A stretch of 64,000 bases of DNA from Linanthus parryae (Eukaryota > Streptophyta > Magnoliopsida > Ericales > Polemoniaceae), in assembly GCA_023055425.1 (NCBI GenBank), contig JALGPY010000010.1, positions 21,282,363-21,346,362 of the forward strand. Reading direction: 5' to 3'. Under the pieces are notes generated by a model. The model did no database searches, had not been told where the DNA came from, and was given only the letters and a program-made list of their open reading frames with translations. Of the stretch, positions 36,921-49,453 are shown one piece after another. The translations under genes and the position numbers were made by a program. Numbering within the stretch: the first letter of the stretch is position 1; every line of letters begins with the position of its first letter.

Positions 36921-37368
36921 GAATAATTTTAAACAACCAGTTGTCAGGAGTATACCTGAACCACCATCTTGTGGGGTTGAAACATTTGGTGAAGGCATCT
37001 CAGGGGTTGGTGCACGGAGAGAGACATGTGGTACCCATGGTGAATGCAGGACAAGTCGACCCGACTTCTCCATGCTTGTTGCTCCATTTTTTTGATTAGA
37101 AGACCCTCCTAGTCGTTCACAAATTATGACAAACATCACCATATAAATAGGAGGGAATAAATTCAGACAAACAAAAAATTACCTGTTTACCGGAACCGCC
37201 TTCTTGTGGTGCTGATGCATTGTGTGGAGTCTTGTGGTGAACCTCAGGTGTTGACGGAGGGTGAGGATCAGGCAGTGCATTGGCTTCTAGATCAGCGGTA
37301 GTGGAACCATCCACTATGATATCACACATAGCGCGAGAACAAAACCGTTTAGGCTTCCTCACCAACAT
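36921..37368 (-). pseudogene. TNPA-like CACTA gene, 5' exons
   Basis: The proposed start is at 37368 (MLVRKPKRFCSRAMCDIIVD), followed by a Pro-rich stretch ending APQEGGSG and a donor-like GTAATT near 37185. A second exon (about 36950-37110) starts after TGAACGACTAG with GGSSNQKNGATSMEKSGR and ends TPQDGGSG before a GTATAC donor. The downstream exon in 18210-18275 again starts with a GS-TNQ phrase, so the gene contains similar small exons in series. A2 lies in the intron that follows. The distal exons are at 16321-18299. Confidence 0.6.
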
Positions 37369-37757
37369 GGTATCCTGAAAATAAGAAGCTACTTAATTAT
37401 TAACATAATACATCCATGAAAAGTAATGAGCATTCGATTCAATCATAGACTGAAAACTAATGCACGCTTACTGAAAATTAGTTTGCAAAGGGCCGAGACG
37501 GTCAGATAGATAGACAAACACAAATCAACAAATGAGAATACACGAAAAATCCTGTAATTTCAATAAACGGTCCGTCTGTTTTATAGAAATCACAAAACTA
37601 ACTATAACCCATAAAAACGGATACTGCCGACTAGTTAACCCGATACATACCAAATTGCAAGGTCAAAAAGATCATTATTGATATCATAGTCACAATCGTC
37701 ATCATCGTCATTACTTTTTTAACACCACCATCGTCCTCGTCGTAGTTGTCATCATCC
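37369..37757 (-). other. CACTA spacer between TNP2-like and TNPA-like genes
   Basis: AT-rich, with no coding signal apart from short Asp-codon-like (GAT/GAC) repeats at the end of the transposase frame (37690-37757). Confidence 0.55.
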
Positions 37758-40700
37758 TCAAACCCTCTTCGCTTCCGCCATCGTCAACGGGGATGTCATT
37801 TGGATTGCCGCAGATATCTTCTGGAACGACTGTTGGTTCATAATATACTTCAAATACCTCCTATCTTCTATATCACACTCATTGTCGTCTGGACCATATT
37901 CTTTTATCTGATGATCACAGTATGGCTCGGCTTGTGCACATGTCACCGGCAAGTCATAGTTATCTCTAGGCACCATCTTCACAGCAACACTCCAATGTGT
38001 ATAAATTGGATCCTTCACATACCAACATTATTGAGATTGCGATGCATGGACAAATTGTTCAGCTGACACAGTTTTATCCTTATACAGCAAATGCTTAAAA
38101 TTAACCAATGTGAATTTTAAATCGCCCTCTTTCATGCCATAACGATAGTCCATCCCGTCTCACTTTAACAAAACAAAACTATTACCATCAATATATCGCA
38201 GCTCAATAATATACTTCAAAGTGCCGTAGTATGGTACATCGCGAGTAGCTGGTCTCCTATCCGCTCAACTAGCGTAGCTATCAGTTGACGCACTAACCCA
38301 AACCCCACTGTTTTGAGTCTTCCTCCTTAGTTCATGTCGTTTGTTGTGAAATTTGAAACCATTTATTACATATCTAGAATATAGAATTGCCCATTCCGAA
38401 GGTCCTTGTGAAAGATTTTTGACTTTGTCGGATACGTCATTCCCACCTAAGCTTTGCAACTACTGAATTTTTTTTATTTCTTTAATATTAAACGTTTAAC
38501 TTAAATGACCTCTTAACCAACTTGAGAACTTGTCATTGTGTAATTTAGACAGCTCCCATCCTGATAATCGAGGGTTTTCCCTTTTCATACGCGCTTTTTG
38601 TTCTCTTCAGTTTGCACAGGAAAATTATTTTTGCCTTCTAGAAAATAATTTTGGAAACCGACATCGGTTAGACCTAGACGAATAACTTAATCTCGGTAAG
38701 GGTCAATTGATTCTGAATTCGCTAACACGTATCTATGTGCTTGCTCCTGGTTGATTGGATCTAGATGCATAGTCCTCCCTGCACCCAAAGCATGACATAA
38801 TTCACTGCTGTCATTGCAGCTCGGACGTTTAAGTTTGGTTTGAACATCCTCGCCCAAATATCTTCAACAAAACGTTAAGCATTCTTCAAGTAGGTATCCC
38901 TCTGCTATGGAAGCTTCTGGACGACTCATATTGCGTACATATTTTTTGAGAGTGAGCAAATACCTGCATTACAATTGGCCAATGGTATATATTATATAAA
39001 CGACACATTTAATTATCAATCTACATCATGTTATCATTAGTTACGTATACATTCCAACATGGTACATCCACCGATATGTTACAGGGCCAGCAATTGTCGC
39101 CTCGTGAGAAAAGTTGATAGGGAGATGTAACATGATATCCAGAAAGGACGGAGAAAAAATTTTCTCAAGATGACAGAGAGTTAGTGTTACTTTCTGCTGT
39201 AACATAAGTAAATTAGCGGGATCAAGTGACTTTGAACACAGCTGCCTCAAGAAATAGCTCTTCTCGATCAATACTTGGACAACATTCTTCAGAACTGTCC
39301 TTCTCACGGCAATGGGCAACAACTGCTGCACTAGAATATAGAAATCGTGACTCTTTAAACCCATGAGTGTCCTGTCCTTCATACACGTCGGGGTATGTTT
39401 GACGAATAACCATCAGACACTTTAACTTCTCTAAACACACTGCAAAATATGTCTTTCTGGCTTTTGCTCATGGTGAATGATGCAAGGGGTAACACAGCTT
39501 TGCCACGACCCGACATTTGTGGATGAAGTGACCCTCGTATACCCATTTCCTCCAGGTCAAGCCGAGAATTAAAATTGTATTTACTTTTTTTCCCTACATC
39601 GAGTATGGTGTTGAGAAAACAATCACACACATTTTTCTCTATATGCTTGACGTCGAGATTATGGTGTACTAAATTTTCCTTCAAATAAGGCAATTCGAAG
39701 AAAATACTCCACTTTTTCCAATTTTAAACGGGTACACCAACTCCAGCCTCAACACTATCCCTCCCTCTCTTTCGGTTAATCACAGATTCTACATCTACCC
39801 GTCACTCGCAATTTATTTTTCTCAATATGCTCTACATGTATGAACACTTCTTCTCCTGATAGCAGCTATGGGAACTCTGCGTCTTCCTCTGTCCAATCAA
39901 AACTTTAATCTTTACAAAACCGGTGGCCAGTAGGCAAGAAACGACGATTACTCCCATACGCGTGCTTCCTACCGTGTTTTAACCATCAATACTGAGTGTT
40001 TTTATTGAAATGAGGTTAATTCTCCTATGGTACTCCATCCAGACAAATTTTCGTATGCTAGAAAGTCGTTGTAGTCCACAGAAGACACGCACGTAATGTG
40101 AACATTTGACCAGTTGCTGCATCAAATGTGCATACACTCTGATGCCTGAAATAAATCAAATCATCTATTAAAGTTTGCAGGTAAACGTCTATATTATTTC
40201 CTGGCTCCTTAATTCCATCAATAAGGATCGACAAAATCATATTATCTTGACCCGTACATATCCACAGCTCCGAGTTAAATTGCGTCAACAAGACAGTCGG
40301 TGTACTGTGACCAATGGTCATCGTCCTAAATTGATTAAATCCATCTGATGCCAAGCCCAATCTGACATTGTGAGGATCACTAGCGAATTCACAGTTCTTT
40401 TCATCAATTTTTTCCAGGCTAAAGATTCAGCTGGATGCCTAAATATGCCATCTTTATTACGTCCTTTGCCATGCCATACCATTGACTCTGCGGTTTTAGA
40501 GGACATAAACAATCGTTGCAACCTAGGTTTTAGAGGGAAGTAGCGCATTTTTTTTGCGAGGAATCTTGGTAGACTGAGTGGTCCCATCTAGGTCATTCCC
40601 CTGATGAAATGGTTTATACCTATCTTGTCCACAAAAATTGCATTTCTCTAAATGCGCCTTGTCTTTCCAGTATAGCATGCAAACTTGGGGCAAGCGTCAT

Positions 40701-40826
40701 ACTTTACGTAGGTAAACCCTAAGGAATCCTTCAAATTCTTTGCTTCATAGAATGAATTGGGTAACTTATCCTCCTTAAGAAGAGCCTCTTTGAATAATTG
40801 AATCAAATCATCAAAGCATACATTTG

Positions 40827-40831
40827 GCAGG
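40827..40831. repeat. Target-site duplication of solo LTR, left (GCAGG)
   Basis: GCAGG is repeated at 42866-42870. Confidence 0.93.
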
Positions 40832-42865
40832 TGTTGATGAATTAAAATTGCATATTTTAGTATGTTAATGAACTCTTATTAACTTGATAATATGTGTAGT
40901 TTATCTATTTTATCTCTCTTTCTAGACTTATGCTTGTTTTCGTAGTTTTGGTTGTTTTCTCTCATTTTGTAGGCAAAGGAGTGAGTTAAAACGCAAGGGG
41001 CTAGTTGTGAAAGCTTGAATGTGGAATTTGAAGGCTTAATTTGAAGAAGTCAAGTGATAAAGAGGCTAAAGTTGAAGACAAAGCAAGAATTTGCAAGTTA
41101 AAGAGAGGTTTCAAGGGTTTAAATGAAGAGGACAAGGGAAGATAGAGGCCAAAAATGAAGATTTAGAAGCCAAGAGGCCACATTACAAGGCCAAAGTTGC
41201 ATCTATGGGGTTGTTTGAGAAGAAATCAAAATGCAAGGTTCTAAAGTTTCTAAGGACTTGAAAGATGACTTCTTAACGGAAGTGGGGCTTAAGTGCAAGT
41301 TTTGAAACGTTTTAATGGCTTATTTGAAGGATTTTTAACGGATTGGGGGTCAGATTGCCATTTTCAAAAGTTTTTAAGTAATCATCCGGGCCTTTTAAAA
41401 CATTCCAGCAAGCTAGGGGGAGCCGGGTGCGATTTCCCTAACCCAGCTCACCCCCAGCTCGCCCTCTCTCTCTCGTCACTCTCTCTCCCCGACGCACCAG
41501 ACAACCCAGCAGCAGCCATGGAAGAAGCTTCACCGAAGCTTCTTTCGGCCCAAAGCCTAACCAAAACTCCACCAAATCTCACAAAATTAGTCCCAATCTT
41601 CTCCTTGTCCAACCCTCTTCCAAACCCACTGCTCAATTTGGCCCAAACCGAAGTGAAGAGAAAAGCCCCAAATGACCTAGGGTTCGTGAAGCTTCTGCAA
41701 ATCAACGAAGGAGGAGCTCTGAGATTAATTGGAGGGTGAGGATTGAAGACTTGGAGGCTACAAAACCCCCTCTCACTGCCTATATAAGCTGAAGAGGAAG
41801 AAGGAAGAAAGGAAGACGAACCACGCTTCTTGCTAAGTCGAAACTCTATCTCTCTCTCTTCTCTCTTGGTTCTGCAACATTTCTGGGTTTGTGCTGGTGA
41901 TTCCGAGCTCGTCCTGAGCTACTACGGAGCCAGCAACAACCAGGGAGGGAAGAGTTAGGGCAGGTTTCAATCTGGGTTCGAATTGCTCTGTTTTGGAGCA
42001 CTGTTTTGTGCTGTTCTTCATTTTGTGCTTGCAGCAGCAGTTAGCTGACTGTTTAGCTGCTGGTTGTTGATGATTTTGGTTAAATTAGCTGCTATTAGTT
42101 GGTTTCGTGTAGTTTGTTCATCATTTGGTAGCAAGTTGGTGTTATTTGGTGGAATTGAAGAGTATTTGAGCTTGAATATAATGACTATTTTCATGAATAC
42201 TCTTGATTCTTGTTGCTTGCTCTTGAATATGAACAACTAAGCTACTTGTTGGGTTTGATTGATGAAGATAGATGACTTGTGTGTGAGAAATTCAATTGTT
42301 CTTCTAGTCTTATAAGTTGGATGTCGAATTCGTAGTGTTCAAGTGTTGAATATCAAATCCGAATTGTGGCTTGATCTTTCATATGGAAACGCTCTCGTTT
42401 ACATATGAAAGATGCTTGACATAACTCGATTTTGCATTTCACTCTTGAATACAAGAGCTAGACGAATCCTCTTGCTATATAATCCATGCTTTTCTTTGAC
42501 ATAAACTTTGGGTGTTGATGCTCACACACAAGGCATCTATTGGAATCGATTGACCCAACTTACTCTCTTCTTGACAAACTCGTTTGAATCGTATTAGTAA
42601 TAGTGTTAGTAGTTGTTTTCTTTCTTAGTTATTTGCTCTAGCAATATCAACAACTCTTGCTCCATCACTTGAGTGGTGGATTCAAAGCTTGGCTAGCTCT
42701 AAAGCCTTTGGGAAACTTGTTTTGTTAATTTAGTTAGTTGCTTAGTAAGTTTACTAGTTAGCTTAGAGTGTTTAATCTCCTTCCCAATCCTTGTGGAAAT
42801 CGACCCCGTTCTTACTCGGGTACTACTTAGAACGATATTCCTATACTTGGGAATTATCGCAAACA
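40832..42865 (+). mobile_element. Solo LTR of an unassigned (probably gypsy-type) retrotransposon
   Basis: The 2034-bp segment starts TGTTGATGAATTAAAATTGC, ends ATTATCGCAAACA and is flanked by GCAGG on both sides, inside the TNP2 gene. A TATATAA box at 41781-41787 followed by a pyrimidine-rich leader fits an LTR promoter. The end phrase GTGGAAATCGACCCCG...TACTACTTAGAACG resembles the end of the LTR at 59724-61126 and of plant Tat/Athila-type LTRs. No internal coding region is present. A 149-codon frame at 41293-41739 shows no known domain. Confidence 0.88.
41781..41787 (+). promoter_or_regulatory. TATA box in solo LTR
   Basis: TATATAA in CTGCCTATATAAGCTGAAG, at a position typical for an LTR core promoter. 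Confidence 0.6.
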
Positions 42866-43375
42866 GCAGGTTATATAAGACTTTACTGTGCAGTATTCTA
42901 ACTATGAACGACAATGCGGTAAACTTCATACATCCTGGATACATCTCACTCTCAACTTGTTCCAGTATTTTAAGGAGTTTCATAGTTTCTTCGTCAACCG
43001 ACGTCTCATTAGAACTCATAAATATTTATTGGGCTGAGATCCTAATGCTTTAGGTACCATACCAATCATGACATCTACCCAAAATTTTTCATCACTATCC
43101 ACCTTAGATTCAACTAGTTCAGATGGTTCTCCATGATAAATCCATTGCAAATAATTAGGCTGGAATCCATTCCATATTATATGACCTCTAACTACACTTC
43201 TGGTCTCGTGATTCCGGTTAAGACATTTTTTACAAGGGAAACATATTTGTGACCCATCATCCATGCCCATGTACGCGAAGTCAAAGAACTTATCACAACC
43301 ATTAACAAAAGTCGGAGTACACCTTGCGGTAATATTTATCCAACTCTTATCCATCGAGAACTCAACTAAAATCAA

Positions 43376-44060
43376 ATGTGAAGACTAATTCATAAATTAG
43401 TTCTACAAGAACATATTAGAAGCATTGCTAAAATGAACTTAATTAATCACATATATGTTAAGTATTAATAAAATGAACTTCAGCACAAAAGTTGAGAACA
43501 GACCCGAATAAGCCCACCCCTTGCAAATTGTATTCCTAATAGACCAAATTAACTAGAGTTACAATGTGTATGTGATACCCTTTAACAAACAAACAAAAAT
43601 ATTTTTGAACAAACTAGCATATAATCTAGTATCATCCAAACAAACGAAGGCAATATGAAATCATACAACCAGAAGGTTTCAACCGACATTCAACCAGAAG
43701 AAACTGAAAAAATTGAACAATCAAATCAAATTGGCAAAGACGACATGAAACATAATATATTAACCCTAGATAAGAACAACAAAAATAAGAAGATAAGGAG
43801 AACTCATACAGCCGGAAACGTCGCTAAGACAAGATAGCACCGAGGACACTTCGCCTGAACCACCAAAGTCGCCTGAACAACCAAATTCCCCTCAACCACC
43901 AAATTGCCTTCAAACCCTCATTGAACCCTCGTGAAACCCTCGTCTTTCCCTCTGGCTAGGTCTATTTCCTTCTCCGCGCGGGGTAAGCAAATTTTCACCC
44001 GAAACTTTGGTGGACAAATCGAACAATTTGGGCATAGGGTGACACGTGTAAAAAAGATCA
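43376..44060 (-). other. CACTA 5' flanking region upstream of the transposase
   Basis: AT-rich, with no supported gene. It should contain the transposase promoter and untranslated exons on the minus strand. None can be fixed by eye. Confidence 0.5.
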
Positions 44061-44345
44061 TATACGGCGATATTTGACTTTGTATATGAAACAACTAACG
44101 GTGTGATAAAACTCTCTTCGTTTCTCCTAAATATTACTTACCGAGATAACAAATCATGTCGTTAGTAACTTCTTATCACCATTTTTAATACCATTATCAA
44201 CGGCGATAAAAAATAATAGTCTTTTGTCTTGCCGTTAGATCCAAACTAAATGCGAGGCCACTATTTTTTTGCCGTATAAGATAATATTAAGCGAGAATAG
44301 AAATTATCGCTGTTTTTAATACAATAAACGGCGACATTTACTCTT
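44061..44345. repeat. CACTA subterminal repeats, right
   Basis: ACGGCGA/TCGCCGT-type motifs near 44064, 44198, 44230, 44273 and 44328, the counterpart of the left cluster. Confidence 0.7.
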
Positions 44346-44366
44346 GCCACGCGAATTTTAGAAGCT

Positions 44367-44397
44367 TTTTGCCATTTTGTGTTCATTTATAGTAGTG
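44367..44397 (-). repeat. CACTA terminal inverted repeat, right
   Basis: The reverse complement starts CACTACTATAAATGAACACA and pairs with 14123-14153. GAA follows at 44398-44400. Confidence 0.9.
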
Positions 44398-44772
44398 GAA
44401 GAAAGAGGTTAGTGGCAACTAGGCTACTTCAAAAGGATTGAAAGCCTAGAGGCAAACAATTGAGATTATGTATGGGATAGATAGATAAGGAGTTATTTGC
44501 CCAATTGAACCAAAAGTTGCATGCGATGCAATTGGTAATTGCTCCTACCTAGATAACTAATTTTTGGGTGACTTGCCAAAGCAACCTCAAGAAAAGGTGA
44601 AATATGGATCTTGGCCCACTAGAAAATATAATGATATTTTCCGCATCAATATGGAGGGTTATTGATCCGAGAAAAATAGTGGGACTATGTGTAGTAATCT
44701 TGCCATTATTAAATATAGTTATATGTTCACAAAATACTAAAACTTGTATATTTCTCATTTTGTAGAATTCCA

Positions 44773-45650
44773 ATGGCAAATAATTCATCGAATTCATGAT
44801 AATCCCTACGGTATGTCCTTGGGAAGGACAAGCTTTTTGGAAAGAACTTTCTAGACTGGTACACAAAATTGGGAATCATTATAAAGCAAGAAAATAAACT
44901 GTACATTCTAGAGAAGCAAGTTCATGAAGGTCCAGAAAATAATATTGCTGCAGCCATGAAGGCATATGAGAAGAACGTTGACGATGCTAATGATGTGGCC
45001 TACCTTATGCTTTGCACCATGATCTCTCATCTTCAGAAGCAAAACAAGAACATGACTGTGTTGACATGATCATACAATTAAAGCAGCTCTTCCCAGAGCA
45101 GGCGATGGTTGAGCGGTATGAAGTTTCCAAGGCATAGTTGAAATGTCATCTGTCAGTCGGATACCCTGTGTGACCTCACGTGCTCCGTATGATCAGGTAC
45201 TTGGAGAATCTTGCACGCCTAGGGTTTTTGGTAGGTCAAGAGTTGGCTGTGATCTCATCCTGCAATCGTTTCCGAATAGTTATGGACAGTTCATCATGAA
45301 CTATAACATGATTTAGATTAACAAGCCTCTCCGAGACTAACTCAATATGTTGAGGACATCTAAACAAAGAATCAACAAGGGAAAGGGCAAGGCCATAATG
45401 ATGGTGAACAAAGGAAAGAGCAAGCGAGTTGCTCTTACCTCAAAAGGGAAAGGCAAGGTAGTTTCAAAACCCAAGGAAGTTGCCCTTAAATCTTCAGGTG
45501 GCGTTGCCAAGGGCGTGACGAAGGGTGAGTGTCATTATTGCAGTCAGCCTGGACACTGGAAGAGGAAATTCCCAAAATATCTGGAGGAAAAAAACCTTGG
45601 AATAGTGATTCCACAACAACCACGTTTTTTTGTTATAGATGTAAATTTAA
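44773..45650 (+). pseudogene. B2 gag
   Basis: Start ATG at 44773 (MANNSSNS, then an immediate frame break). Capsid remnants run 44869-45069 (KLYILEKQVHEGPENN, NVDDANDVAYLMLCTM). Several stops follow to 45346. The nucleocapsid end (45347-45600) has KGKGKAIMMVNKGKS and a knuckle CHYCSQPGHWKRKF whose last Cys is Phe. Confidence 0.87.
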
Positions 45651-46960
45651 CTATCTCTTCATCTTGGGTATTGGATACCGGATGTCGATCTCACATATGT
45701 CGAAATGTGCAGGATCTAAAGAGAATTAGAAGATTGGCTAAAGGGGAGATAGACATGCATGTTGGGAATGGAGAAAAGGTTGATGCATTGGTCGTGGGCG
45801 TGTACGAGCCATCTTTGCCTTCAGCATTAGTTTTAGAATTAAACAAATTCTATCTTGTATGAGCCGAAACATTATTTATAATTCTTGTTTGAACGAGGAA
45901 GGTTTTACTATTTCAATAAAGGACAAGTATTGCTCCATTTATTTTGCTAGTATGCATTATTGTAGTACGCAATTATGTAATACATTATATATCCTTGATC
46001 TAAGGAATCATGTCTACAACATAAATACCAAGAGGATTAAAAAATAATGATTTAAATCCTATTTATATATGGCATTGTCGTTTAGGCCCTATAAACGAGA
46101 AACGCATATCTAGACTCTATAAGGATGGATTCCTAGACTCGTTTCATTATGAATCATATGAGACATGTGAGTCTTGTTTATTAGGAAAAATTACAAAGTC
46201 TCCTTTCAATAAGAAAGGTGAGAGGACTAGTGAGCAATTGGAACTCGAGCATACTGATGTATGTGGGCCATTTGCCACGCCTTCCAGAGGTGGTTATCTT
46301 TATTTCATTACATTTACTGATGATTTCAGTAGATATGGATTTGTATACCTTATGAAGGCCAAATTTGAATCCTTTGAAGAGTTAAAGAGTTCAAGAATGA
46401 AGTAGAGAATCAACTTGACAAAAGTACTAAGGCCCTACGATTGGATCGTGGATGAGAATAGTTAAGCCAATAATTTGACCACTATCTTAGAGCGTGTGGG
46501 ATCTTTTCCCAACTCACTCCACCCGGAATGCCACAGTTGAATAGCGTGTCCGGGAGGAGGAATGGAACACTGCTGGACATGGTTCAATCTATGATGTGTC
46601 AAACAGAGCTTCCATTATCATTTTGGGGCCACACTCTATTATTTGCAACCTTCACCCTTAACCGTGTTCCATCCAAATCGTTCATAAAGACACCACAGGA
46701 GATGTGGAGTGGGCGGCGTCCCACATTGTCAATCATGAGGATTTGGTGCTTCGATGTGTATGTAAAGCGTTTACAAACAGAAAAGCTCGGGCCTAATTTC
46801 GATAAGTGTAAGTTTGTTGGATACCTTATGGAAACTAAGGGATATAATTTCTACAATCCAGCCAAGAACAAAGTGTTTGATGCCCGGACCAACGTGTTTC
46901 TTGAAAAAGAATTTGTTTCTAAAGAAACCAATGGGAGGAAAATAGAACTTGAATAAGTTC
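45651..46960 (+). pseudogene. B2 protease, pre-integrase and integrase
   Basis: Protease active site SWVLDTGCRSHICRN near 45665-45710, followed by RRLAKGEIDMHVGNGE. Pre-integrase remnants lie at 46060-46195 (CRLGPINEKRI, ETCESCLLGK). Integrase shows HTDVCGPF near 46250. The segment normally reading DRGGEY is GWMRI-like with a frame change near 46440. The frame 46528-46956 has SFWGHTLLFATFTLNRVPSK and MWSGRRP. The catalytic-Glu phrase is SGRRNGTLL, so Glu has become Gly. Confidence 0.85.
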
Positions 46961-48183
46961 AAGAACCACAAACCGCTGATCCCACTATGGAACATGAACA
47001 GGAACCACAATATGTTGTGGAGAAGCCTGTTCAGGTAACACAAGAACTTCGTAGGTCAAGTAGAATGTTCCAGGAGCCAGAGAAGTGCAGACTTCTCGTT
47101 ACTGAGCCTGGTGACGCGTTGCTCATGGATGATGAGTCTACTACCTATGGAGAGGCCATGAAAGGGCCGGAATCTGAAAAGTGGCTTGAGGCCATGAGAT
47201 CCTAAATGGAATCCATGTATATCAACAAAGTGTGGACTTTGGTGGAACCACCCCAAGGGGCTCGGCCCATAGGGTTCAAGTGGGTCTTCAAGAAGAAAAC
47301 CGACATGGATGGTAATGTGATTGCCTATAAGGGTCGATTTGTGGCAAAAGGATCAGAGAGATTCACGGTATCGAATATAATGAAACCTTTTCCCTAGTCG
47401 CAATGACCAAATCAATTAGTATCTTACTTGCTATTGCAACTTATCACGACTATGAGAGATGGCAGATGGATATCAAAAGAGCCTTTCTGTATAAAAACCT
47501 CCTTGGGGATGTGTACATGACACATCCAGAGGGTTTTAAGGATCCAGAGCATGCCCATAAAGTATGTAAGTTGAAGCGATACATTTACGTGTTGAAGCAA
47601 GCTTCTAGGGTTGGAATCTACGTTTTGATGATGCAGTCAAAGAGTTTTGGCTTCATCAAGAACGAAGGTGAACCATGCCTTTATAAGAAGGTTAGTGGGA
47701 GCTCTGTTTTGTTTCTGGTCCTTTATGTGGATGTCATACTACTTATTGGAAACGACATTTCTACCTTGCAATATGTTAAAAAAATTGCTAGGAAAGTGTT
47801 TCTCAGTGAAGGTCTTAGGATACGTAGCTTATATACTTAGTATCAAGATCTATAGGGATAGATATCGGAAGCTGCTCGGTCTAAACCAAAGTAAATATAT
47901 AGGCAAGGTGTTGAAGCAGTTCAACATGCAAGACTCCAACAAGGGATTCTTGCCCATGTGGCATGGATTCACCCTTTCAAAGGCTGACTGTCCATCCAAT
48001 GAGATTGAGAAGGGCCGCATGAATAGGGGTCCCCATGCGTCAGCCATAGGATTCTATAATGTACGCCATGCTATGTACTAGACCAGATGTGTCATACGCG
48101 TTGAGTATGGCAAGAAGATATCAGTCCAATCCGGGTGACTGGCATTGGATTGTTGTTAAGAACATCCTAAAGTACTTAAGAAG
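46961..48183 (+). pseudogene. B2 reverse transcriptase (YVDD changed)
   Basis: Linker 46987-47205 (RRSSRMFQEPEK), then GFKWVFKKKTDMDGN, a frameshift near 47350, SISILLAIATYHDY, MDIKRAFLYKNLLGDVYM and the catalytic box as LYVDVILLIG, the second Asp being Val. The connection continues (IYRDRYRKLLGLNQSKYI) to 48183, where B5 interrupts the RNase H start. Confidence 0.88.
48179..48183. repeat. B5 target-site duplication, left (AGAAG)
   Basis: AGAAG here and AGAAT at 56325-56329, one mismatch. The flanks rejoin to the family sequence GTACTTGAGAAGAACTAAGG. Confidence 0.75.
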
Positions 48184-49439
48184 TGTAGGGTTTTGATCAT
48201 GGATACAAAAAATAATCAACAATAATTTCTCTGATCAGGACCCTCTAAGGATCACAAGAAGATAACTCATAACGATAGTAAAGGATTCATAACAAGTACC
48301 TTAGGGGTCTCATGTGATGACTTCAAACACGAATAGTGTCACGTCTCTACGGTTGATCCACGCCTAGGATTGAGATCTAGATCCTCCAACTCCTTGTGCT
48401 AACTAGGATTGATGTAAGATGAAGAAGAAATCACGCAACGGGGACAAAAGGTGAGGGTACAGCCTTTCTCTTTGGCCGACAAGAAGGGGCAGACACCTCT
48501 TGTTGGTCTTGATCTCTCCTTAATTTCTCTCCTACTAAATTAATGTTATGAGCATTAGTATTGGAAGTAAGCTAGGAACATCCCTCTAATTAATTAATCA
48601 TATTAATTAATTCCCAAGTCTAGTTTAATCCATATGGCGTTTGACCCCATAGGTTTCTACTTAGTTGGTAGTAACTATTTTTTCTAACATTGAGCGGTGT
48701 CTAGCAACACATCCAGTCCACCCAACTAATAGAAACAGTCATCCGATAAACCTTGTGCAAGTATTATGTCTCGTGTTCTGGATTGAACACGAGACATAAT
48801 AGTCACACTCGTATATCCAATCCATAGTTTCTATATCCGGGGAATAGCCTTATCCATGCAGATAACATCAATATCCTATATTGATTTATCTGAGTCGTGC
48901 CAGAAGCACTATCCCTCGAGTGGCCTCGGATATTTTCTCCCGTTATGTGGGAGGGAGAAATCCTATCTACATCAATACGATCTCTAAGCTTTTTTTATAT
49001 TGGGTTCGGTACACGCCTTTATGGCTACCCAATCACGGTGTAGCGTTTGTTTTTCCAAAAACACAATATTCCACAACTAGATGATCCAGTGACTTCAAAT
49101 CTAAGGATGACAATGTTGTTGTCACCACGAGAAACGCTTGTGACTTTACATAACTTGTATGTTGCCTTCTCGTAGATGGGTCAATCCAGTATGCACTTAC
49201 TCCTAATGCATACCCATGTTTTGGATCGTGATATCTCCATATCAATCCAACCCCGTACTAGTCTATAAACGATTTTCCTTTTAATCAGTATAATGGACTA
49301 CAGATATTTAAGATAAACAACACAATTGTAAATCTAAGGACTGCATTATACTAAATATCTCCATAAATAATATAATGAATATTCTAGCCAATTAATTTTC
49401 ATACTAAACTAGATTGCCTCTAGGGAATCTATTCCAGCA
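48184..49439 (-). repeat. B5 3' LTR
   Basis: 1256 bp, TGTAGGGTTTTGATCATGG to ATTCCAGCA on the plus strand. It lacks the segment around the TATA box and GC-rich leader start seen in B3, so it is shorter. Confidence 0.9.
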
Positions 49440-49453
49440 ATCTCCCACTTGTA
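49440..49453 (-). other. B5 polypurine tract
   Basis: The minus strand reads TACAAGTGGGAGAT before the 3' LTR. Confidence 0.75.

Larger units (their letters stand above)
37758..43375 (-). pseudogene. TNP2-type CACTA transposase, decayed and split by a solo LTR
   Basis: Minus-strand domains appear in the family order. The transposase-associated N-domain starts at Met 43352-43354 (MDKSWINITARCTPTFVNG, then CFPCKKCLNRNHETRSVV and WIYHGEP). Next is YPGCMKFTALSFIVRILHSK (about 42880-42960). After the LTR at 40832-42865 come KEDKLPNSFYEAKN, RYFPLKPRLQRLFMSSKTAE, SDWAWHQM/MGLASDGFNQF, GNNIDVYLQTLIDDL, HGRKHAYGSNRRFLPTGH, HNLDVKHIEKNVCD and GIRGSLHPQM. DUF4218 (GLKSHDFYILVQQLLP, 39041-39382) and DUF4216 (37758-38250) end the gene. 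It would cut and paste CACTA ends. Numerous stops and frame changes break it. Confidence 0.93.
44398..48183 (+). mobile_element. Family B copy B2, leader end to RNase H (right of CACTA)
   Basis: After the GAA duplication the family-B leader resumes (GGTTAGTGGCAACTAGG, GCCCAATTGAACCAAAAGTTGC). It continues through gag, protease, integrase and RT on the plus strand until B5 begins at 48184. The many stops and indels make it the most decayed copy, consistent with being the oldest layer. Confidence 0.92.

Noticed and set aside
41293..41739. 149-codon Leu/Pro-rich plus-strand frame in the solo LTR
   Set aside because: It lies inside an LTR across promoter and leader sequence, with an opposite-strand shadow at 41448-41705. 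No recognisable domain.
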